Position numbers and translations under genes: made by a program
Shown here: in pieces, positions 27,808 through 32,541 of the stretch
How the letters are laid out: every line of letters starts with the position of its first letter
Position numbering within the stretch: position 1 is the stretch's first letter
The notes under the pieces: model-generated
The model's input: the letters and a program-made list of their open reading frames with translations, nothing else
Databases searched by the model: none
Told to the model about the DNA's origin: nothing
Source of the DNA: an uncultured Verrucomicrobiae bacterium
GTDB taxonomy: Bacteria > Verrucomicrobiota > Verrucomicrobiia > Limisphaerales > J093
DNA: 32,541 nucleotides
Direction of reading: 5' to 3'
Assembly: GCA_937976685.1 (NCBI GenBank)
Contig: CALJWR010000025.1
Coordinates: forward strand, 1 to 32,541

Positions 27808-27881
27808 TGTCCGATGGTGTAACGGTAGCACAGAGGTCTTTGGAGCCTTTAGTCCAGGTTCGAATCCTGGTCGGACAGCCA
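27808..27881 (+). tRNA. tRNA-Gln (anticodon UUG), CCA encoded
   Basis: A complete cloverleaf can be drawn. The 7-bp acceptor is TGTCCGA/TCGGACA. The D stem is GTGT/GCAC, and the anticodon stem is GAGGT/GCCTT (with two G-U pairs) around loop CTTTGGA, anticodon TTG. The variable loop has 4 bases, and the T arm CCAGG-TTCGAAT-CCTGG is perfect. The discriminator G73 is followed by an encoded CCA. The U1-A72 first pair and G73 match known glutamine identity elements. Position 37 is G rather than the more usual A. It stands alone between the beta-CASP gene and rpsT. Confidence 0.95.
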
Positions 27882-28026
27882 CTCCCCGCTTACCCCCTCA
27901 GGCCTCCGGCTTGAGGTGCCACCGTCGCCAGCGCCCTGCTTCTCCGCGCAGGTTTTCGGCCGAGTGCGGGAGGGACAAGGTCATTCGCTGCCTTCCGCTC
28001 GGCAGGCTTGGGCGCGAAACAACCCG

Positions 28027-28054
28027 TTGACAGAAGGGGCTGTTTCGCTAGCGT
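28027..28054 (+). promoter_or_regulatory. Promoter of rpsT
   Basis: A perfect TTGACA (28027-28032), a 16-base spacer and TAGCGT (28049-28054) predict a start near 28061 and a leader of about 20 bases before the ATG at 28082. Confidence 0.55.
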
Positions 28055-28067
28055 CAGCGGCTCTTTT

Positions 28068-28072
28068 GAGGG
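28068..28072 (+). promoter_or_regulatory. Shine-Dalgarno of rpsT
   Basis: GAGGG lies 9 bases before the ATG at 28082. It is one of only two clear ribosome binding sites in the window. Confidence 0.65.
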
Positions 28073-28081
28073 ATTAGACTT

Positions 28082-28345
28082 ATGCCGAATACAGCATCCG
28101 CCGCGCGTCGCGCCCGTCAGAGCGTTCGTCGCCACCAGCGCAACAAGAGCGTCAAGTCGCGTTTGAAGACCCTGGAGAAGAACTATCTGGCGGCGGTGGC
28201 CGCCGGCAACAAGGAGGCCGCTGACTTGGCCCTCCGCCGCGTTTCTTCCGCGTTGGACCGCGCTGCCAAGGTAGGTGTCATCCCCAAGCCTCGCGCCCAG
28301 CGGAAACGCAGCCGGTTGCATCAACGTCTCAACGCCCTCAAGTAA
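28082..28345 (+). CDS. rpsT: 30S ribosomal protein S20
   Basis: This small basic protein of the 30S subunit binds 16S rRNA and helps early assembly. It has 87 residues, the normal length, and is Lys/Arg/Ala-rich. The family pattern is clear: an N-terminal MPNTASAARRARQSVRRHQRN, a central RLKTLEKNYLAAVAAG, the helical ADLALRRVSSALDRAAKVGVI, and the C-terminal IPKPRAQRKRSRLHQRLN. The gene is a single-gene transcription unit with its own promoter, a Shine-Dalgarno GAGGG and an intrinsic terminator 22 bases after the stop. Expression is expected to be high. The start is fixed by the family N-terminus and the ribosome binding site. Confidence 0.97.
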   Translation: MPNTASAARRARQSVRRHQRNKSVKSRLKTLEKNYLAAVAAGNKEAADLALRRVSSALDRAAKVGVIPKPRAQRKRSRLHQRLNALK

Positions 28346-28367
28346 GACTGCACCCCAGGAATTTTCG

Positions 28368-28398
28368 CAGGGCGTCCTTTCGGGCGCCCTGTTTTTTT
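28368..28398 (+). terminator. Intrinsic terminator of rpsT
   Basis: A 10-bp stem (28368-28377/28382-28391, one T-G pair) with loop TTTC is followed by seven T residues (28392-28398). It is the only textbook Rho-independent terminator seen in the window. Confidence 0.93.
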
Positions 28399-28453
28399 CC
28401 GCCGTAGCGTGGAGGTCGGCGGAGTTGACTTTGTTCCGGCCAGGGTTGAAGCA

Positions 28454-30826
28454 ATGCGTGTGTTGTCGCACCTCGACCGGAAACTCCTGCGGGATCTGGG
28501 CCATCTGAAGGGACAGGCCGTCGCGGTGGCACTGGTGATGGCTTGCGGCCTGGCGATGATGATCATGGCGCGAAGCCTGATTCTCTCGCTCGATTCCACA
28601 CGACAGCGATACTACGAGACGCACCGGTTTGCCGACGTGTTCGTTCACCTCAAACGCGCGCCGAACTGGGTGGCGGCCCAAGCCGCTGAGATCGCGGGCG
28701 TGGCGGCCGTGCAGGCGGGAATCTCGGTTCAGGTCACGCTCGATCTGGACGGCTTGGACGAACCGGCCAGCGGCAACGTGCGGTCGCTGCCCGACTTTGG
28801 CCCGCCCGAGTTGAACCGTCTTTTCCTGCGGGCGGGCTCGTGGCTGGCGCCGGGCGGAAGGAACGAAGTGCTCGTGGGTGAAGCGTTTGCGGAAGCCAAC
28901 GGACTTCACCCGGGCGACTCGATTTCGATGTTGCTCAACGGGCGGCGGAGCAGTCTGCGCATCGCGGGCATTGTGCTGTCGCCCGAGTTCATCTTCGAGT
29001 CACGTCCCGGGACGGCGCTGCCGGACAACCGCACCTACGGCACGTTTTGGATGCCATACGCGGAATTGGCGGCGGCGTATGATCTGGACGGTGCCTTCAA
29101 CTACCTGGTGGCAGCCCTGGCTCCCGGGGTGTCAGCGCAACCCGTGATTGCCGATCTTGACCGCCTGCTGCGCCCCTACGGTGGTCGGGGGGCGTACGGC
29201 CGGGCGGATCACCCGTCCCACATCCGGGTGACGGATGAGATCCGGGTGCTGCGGACGCTCGCGGTGGCCTTTCCGCTCGTGTTCCTCAGCGTGGCGGCGT
29301 TCATGGTCAACGCGGTGCTGGCGCGCCTGCTTAACCTCCAGCGGGAGCAGATTGCCATCCTGAAAGCGTTCGGCTTCTCGGACCGGCAGATCGCCGGGCA
29401 CTATCTCAAGTACGCGCTCGTCATCGTCGCCGGCGGCACGCTGATCGGCTGGGGCGGGGGGCTGTTTCTCGGTCATCATATCGTCAAGCTCTACATCCTG
29501 TTCTTCCGGTTTCCGGCGTTGGACTTCCAGTTGGATCGTTCGGCCCTGGCCCTCGCTTTGGTCGTCAGCGCCGGCGCGGCGGCGGCCGGTGTCGCCAGCG
29601 CCGTCCGTCGGGCGGCGAGCCTGCCGCCGGCGGAAGCGATGCGACCCGAGCCGCCCGCCCGCTATCGCGTCTCGGTGTTGGAGCGCACCGGTGTCGCCCG
29701 CTGGTTCTCGCACTCTTTTCGAATCGCCGTACGGAATCTGGAACGCAAGCCCATCCATGCGCTGTTCACGGTTACGGGTCTGGCCCTGGCCACCGGAATA
29801 TTGATGGTTCCCAATGCTTTCCGGGATTCCGTAAGCCAGGTGCTCGATTTCCAGTGGGACATTATGGAACGGCAGGACCTGAGCGTGGGAATGATCGAGC
29901 CGTCATCGGTGTCCGTGGTGCATGAGCTGGCTCGTCTGCCGGGCGTCGTTTCCGTGGAGCCGTTTCGCGGAGCCTTTGTGCGGCTGCGCAACGGCCACCG
30001 ACACCGACAACTGGGTCTGCAGGGGCAGATGCCCGGCGGCCTGCACCGGCGCATCATTGATGCGAACTACCGCCGGATTGAGCCGCCCACGGACGGAATC
30101 GTGCTCTCCGCCGTGCTGGGCAAACTGCTTGATGTGCGCGTGGGGGATCACCTGACGGTGGAGGTGCTGGAGGGCCGCCGCCCGACCCGGCTCGTGCCGG
30201 TGGTGGCGTTCGCGGAAGACCTGGCCGGCGTCTCAGCCTACATGGATATTCGCGCCTTGAATCGTTTGCTGGGGGACGGCGATGTCGTCAGCGGTGCCAG
30301 CTTTCGGGTGGACGCTTTGCACCGGGCAGCATTTTTGAAGCAACTGAAGGACGTGCCCCGGGTGGCCTGGGTCGCGATCAAGAGTTCGTTGCGGGACAAT
30401 TTTCGCCGCACCACCGCGGCCAGCATCAACACGTTCCAGAAGATCTACCTGGTCCTCTCGGTGGTGGTCGCTTTCGGCGTCGTGTACAACAACGCCCGCA
30501 TCTCGCTGGCCGAGCGGGCGAGGGAACTGGCCACGTTGCGGGTGGTGGGCTTCTCGCAACGCGAGGTGGGCGCCATCCTGATCACGGAGCTGGTGATTTT
30601 GGCGGCGATTGCTGTGCCCATCGGCCTGGTACTGGGATCCGGCTTTGCCACCGCCATCGTTCGAGCGGTCAACACCGAAACCGTCCGCCTGCCGGTCATC
30701 CTCACCGCCAGCAACTACGCCTTTGCGATCGCGGCGGTGACCACCGCTTCCGTGTTGTCGGCGCTGTTCGTTTTGCGGAGACTTCGCCAGTTGAATCTCG
30801 TCGGCGCGTTGAAGGCGCCCGAGTGA
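28454..30826 (+). CDS. FtsX-like ABC transporter permease
   Basis: This is an inner-membrane permease subunit with two FtsX domains in one chain, 790 residues. The ATG at 28454 was chosen because it starts the cytoplasmic N-terminus MRVLSHLDRKLLRDL before the first membrane helix (about 20-44). A long periplasmic domain follows, then FtsX domain 1 (about 266-395, with REQIAILKAFGFSDRQIAGHY). A second periplasmic unit opens near 421 (RNLERKPIHALFTVTGLALA). FtsX domain 2 (about 660-788) contains ARELATLRVVGFSQREVGAIL. Such permeases act with an ATPase of the LolD/MacB type to drive export or envelope work. An AGGG 8 bases before the ATG is a weak Shine-Dalgarno. The HlyD-type adaptor starts 19 bases downstream. 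No ATPase is in the window. Confidence 0.92.
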   Translation: MRVLSHLDRKLLRDLGHLKGQAVAVALVMACGLAMMIMARSLILSLDSTRQRYYETHRFADVFVHLKRAPNWVAAQAAEIAGVAAVQAGISVQVTLDLDGLDEPASGNVRSLPDFGPPELNRLFLRAGSWLAPGGRNEVLVGEAFAEANGLHPGDSISMLLNGRRSSLRIAGIVLSPEFIFESRPGTALPDNRTYGTFWMPYAELAAAYDLDGAFNYLVAALAPGVSAQPVIADLDRLLRPYGGRGAYGRADHPSHIRVTDEIRVLRTLAVAFPLVFLSVAAFMVNAVLARLLNLQREQIAILKAFGFSDRQIAGHYLKYALVIVAGGTLIGWGGGLFLGHHIVKLYILFFRFPALDFQLDRSALALALVVSAGAAAAGVASAVRRAASLPPAEAMRPEPPARYRVSVLERTGVARWFSHSFRIAVRNLERKPIHALFTVTGLALATGILMVPNAFRDSVSQVLDFQWDIMERQDLSVGMIEPSSVSVVHELARLPGVVSVEPFRGAFVRLRNGHRHRQLGLQGQMPGGLHRRIIDANYRRIEPPTDGIVLSAVLGKLLDVRVGDHLTVEVLEGRRPTRLVPVVAFAEDLAGVSAYMDIRALNRLLGDGDVVSGASFRVDALHRAAFLKQLKDVPRVAWVAIKSSLRDNFRRTTAASINTFQKIYLVLSVVVAFGVVYNNARISLAERARELATLRVVGFSQREVGAILITELVILAAIAVPIGLVLGSGFATAIVRAVNTETVRLPVILTASNYAFAIAAVTTASVLSALFVLRRLRQLNLVGALKAPE

Positions 30827-30845
30827 CCGATCCAAACGGCACCGC

Positions 30846-32057
30846 ATGAGCGCCCACCAGCCACCGTCCAGCGCCGCCGCCCGCCGCAACCACCAGCGCG
30901 CGTGGACCCGGCGCGGCTTGCCCTGGCTGGGTGCCGCGCTGCTGGTGGGCTTGGTCGTGGCCGGATTGTGGCCCGGACCGGTGCCGGTGGAGACCGCGCC
31001 GGCCACCCGCGGCGCTTTGCGCGCGACCATTGCCGAGGAGGGCAAGACGCGGATCCGTCATCGCTTTCTGGTCTCCGCGCCGGTGACCGGACAGTTGCGC
31101 CGGATTGAACTCAAGCCCGGGGGGGCGATCGTCGCGGGTCAAGTCCTGGCGGTGATAGATCCGGTGAAGCCCGCTTTGCTCGATGCGCGGACGCGCTCGC
31201 TGGCCGAGGCCCGGCGGGACGCGGCGGCGGCAAATCTTGCCAAGGCCCTCAAAGCGCAGGAGTTCGCCGCCAGCGAATTGAAGCGCTTCGAGCGACTGTA
31301 CGCCGAAAAAACCGTCAGCGTGCAGGAACTCGAAGCCGTGCAGTGGCGCGAGGCGGCGGCGGTCAAGGACAAGGCGGCGGCCGAGAGCGCCCTGCGCCAG
31401 GCCGAAGCGGAACTGGCGGAGTTCACGACGACCCCGGGAGCCGCGCCGTCCCCGATTGAGATCTGCGCCCCCGCAACCGGCCGCGTCCTGCGGGTTTTTG
31501 AGGAAAGCGCGCGGGTCGTCGGCGTAGGCGCCCCGCTCTTGGAATTGGGCGATCCGGCTGACCTTGAAGTGGTGATCGAGGTCCTCTCCCGTGACGGCGC
31601 GGCCATCGCGCCCGGCACACCGATCGAGTTGCATCAATGGGGCGGCGACGCGCCCTTGAAAGCCGTCGCGCGGCTGGTCGAACCGGCGGCCTTCACGAAG
31701 GTCTCCGCGCTGGGCGTGGAAGAGCAGCGCGTCAATCTCATCGCGGATATTGTGACCCCTCCAGAAGAACGGCCCCGCCTGGGCGATGGTTTCCGCGTCG
31801 AAGCGAGGATCATTGTCTGGGAGGCCGCCGAGGTGCTGAAGGTTCCGGCTGGCGCGGTTTTTCGCCGGGGGACCGACTGGGCGGTCTTCGTGGCCGACGG
31901 GGGGCGCGCGCGCCTGCGGGTCGTGCGAATCGGCCGCAGCAGCGGGACGGAAACGCAAATTCTCGAAGGACTGCGGGAGGGGGACGCCGTGGTGTTGTAC
32001 CCGGGCGACCGCGTCCAGGACGGCGAGCGGATCACGCCGCTGCAAATCCAGCGCTGA
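30846..32057 (+). CDS. HlyD/RND-type periplasmic adaptor (membrane fusion) protein
   Basis: This links an inner-membrane transporter to the outer membrane or periplasm; 403 residues. An N-terminal membrane anchor lies at about 24-42 (GLPWLGAALLVGLVVAGLW). A split lipoyl domain follows: first half VSAPVTGQLRRIELKPGGAIVAGQVLAVID, second half ICAPATGRVLRVFEESARVVGVGAPLLELGD. The two halves flank an Ala/Glu/Lys-rich coiled hairpin (about 110-190). A beta-barrel region and a membrane-proximal domain (VLKVPAGAVFRRGTDWAVFV) complete the protein. It follows the FtsX permease by 19 bases, so the pair most likely forms one exporter. No Shine-Dalgarno is visible and translation may be coupled to the permease. 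Confidence 0.92.
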   Translation: MSAHQPPSSAAARRNHQRAWTRRGLPWLGAALLVGLVVAGLWPGPVPVETAPATRGALRATIAEEGKTRIRHRFLVSAPVTGQLRRIELKPGGAIVAGQVLAVIDPVKPALLDARTRSLAEARRDAAAANLAKALKAQEFAASELKRFERLYAEKTVSVQELEAVQWREAAAVKDKAAAESALRQAEAELAEFTTTPGAAPSPIEICAPATGRVLRVFEESARVVGVGAPLLELGDPADLEVVIEVLSRDGAAIAPGTPIELHQWGGDAPLKAVARLVEPAAFTKVSALGVEEQRVNLIADIVTPPEERPRLGDGFRVEARIIVWEAAEVLKVPAGAVFRRGTDWAVFVADGGRARLRVVRIGRSSGTETQILEGLREGDAVVLYPGDRVQDGERITPLQIQR

Positions 32058-32541
32058 TCACGGCAGGGGATCACGGACACCGTCGGCGGCTTGGGGCAAG
32101 AATCGGCGGAGACAGCCGGCGCACAGCCCCTTGGGCCGCAGCAAGCCGACCACGCGCCTGCGCCTGCGGCAGCGGCCATGTCAACGGCGGGGTTGTGGTT
32201 TCAAGGTGTTTTGGGCGGGGTCAGGGTACTGCGGCCCAACGCCTCTTCGGCGGCGTCTGTCAAAGGGTCGCAGCCCCACCTTCGCCCGGGTCAAGCGTAG
32301 CCCGCCTCACGGCCACTGGTCGTGGGCGACATCCGGTCGTCCAGAACTTCAGTGCCGCGACAGGCTATTCCTTCCTGCCCACCTCAAAAATGTAGCGGAC
32401 CGCTCCGAGCTTGACGCGAGCAGCAGTTGCGATTATTTCGCCCATGAACCCCGTTGCAAGATCCCGAGTTTGTCGTGCGTAGTTCGCGGCCCGGAACCTC
32501 GCTCGGAACCAAAACCAAAAAACCATGCACCAACCCATGCA
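32058..32541. other. Terminal gap without a supported gene
   Basis: No convincing gene or terminator is seen. A direct repeat GATCACGG occurs at the end of the adaptor gene and again about 15 bases on. A minus-strand frame is open from the window edge to a TAG at 32365-32367, with a possible ATG at 32526 on that strand (about 51 codons). Its codon use is less GC-rich than its neighbours and no family is recognised. A plus-strand ATG at 32525 could begin the next gene, but only 17 bases remain. Confidence 0.5.

Noticed and set aside
32525-32541. Start of a further plus-strand gene
   Set aside because: Only 17 bases remain, without a Shine-Dalgarno or promoter; it cannot be supported.

Overview
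The window looks like chromosomal DNA of a GC-rich member of the Verrucomicrobiota. This is inferred from the protein repertoire: a DUF5069 protein, a beta-propeller (Reg_prop/Y_Y_Y) histidine kinase with a NarL-type regulator, a Tat-exported sugar isomerase, a PhoPQ-related lipoprotein, and an elongasome/RNase E-G cluster. No rRNA, phage, insertion sequence or CRISPR array is visible. Housekeeping and carbohydrate-related genes alternate in short directional blocks.

Layout. Bases 2-4848 (+): penicillin-binding protein 2 (5' end outside the window), rodA and an RNase E/G, nearly without gaps. Bases 4934-7597 (-): secreted M1 aminopeptidase with HEAT repeats. Bases 7747-8172 (+): DUF5069 protein. 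Bases 8294-18010 (-): six co-directional genes, read from 18010 leftward: propeller histidine kinase, NarL response regulator, secreted glycoside hydrolase family 2 enzyme, Tat sugar-phosphate-isomerase-like protein, flavodoxin-like protein, RlmI-like 23S rRNA methyltransferase. Bases 18183-22570 (+): exported Dabb protein, Lrp/AsnC regulator, and a 1111-residue exported protein of unknown function that may be a six-hairpin glycosidase-like enzyme. Bases 22670-24046 (-): Na+-dependent neurotransmitter:sodium symporter family transporter. Bases 24264-25697 (+): PhoPQ-related lipoprotein. A hairpin-rich gap follows. Bases 26085-27461 (+): beta-CASP metallo-beta-lactamase RNA-processing-type protein. 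A gap contains tRNA-Gln (27808-27881). Bases 28082-28345 (+): rpsT with clear promoter, ribosome binding site and terminator. Bases 28454-32057 (+): FtsX-like ABC permease and HlyD-type adaptor without a visible ATPase. The last 480 bases hold no convincing gene.

How the genes may work together. PBP2 and RodA form the transpeptidase/glycosyltransferase pair of lateral wall synthesis. The kinase, regulator, GH2 enzyme and isomerase suggest a small glycan-sensing and degradation locus. The permease and adaptor suggest an efflux or export complex whose ATPase is elsewhere.

The most interesting signals are: (1) scarcity of Shine-Dalgarno sequences, combined with promoter-like -35/-10 pairs ending only 6-7 bases before the start codons of several genes, which predicts leaderless mRNAs; (2) the uncharacterised 1111-residue exported protein; (3) the propeller-kinase/GH2 gene run; and (4) a gap with four strong hairpins at 25698-26084. 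Everything was read by eye, without similarity searches, so family names rest on recognised motifs.
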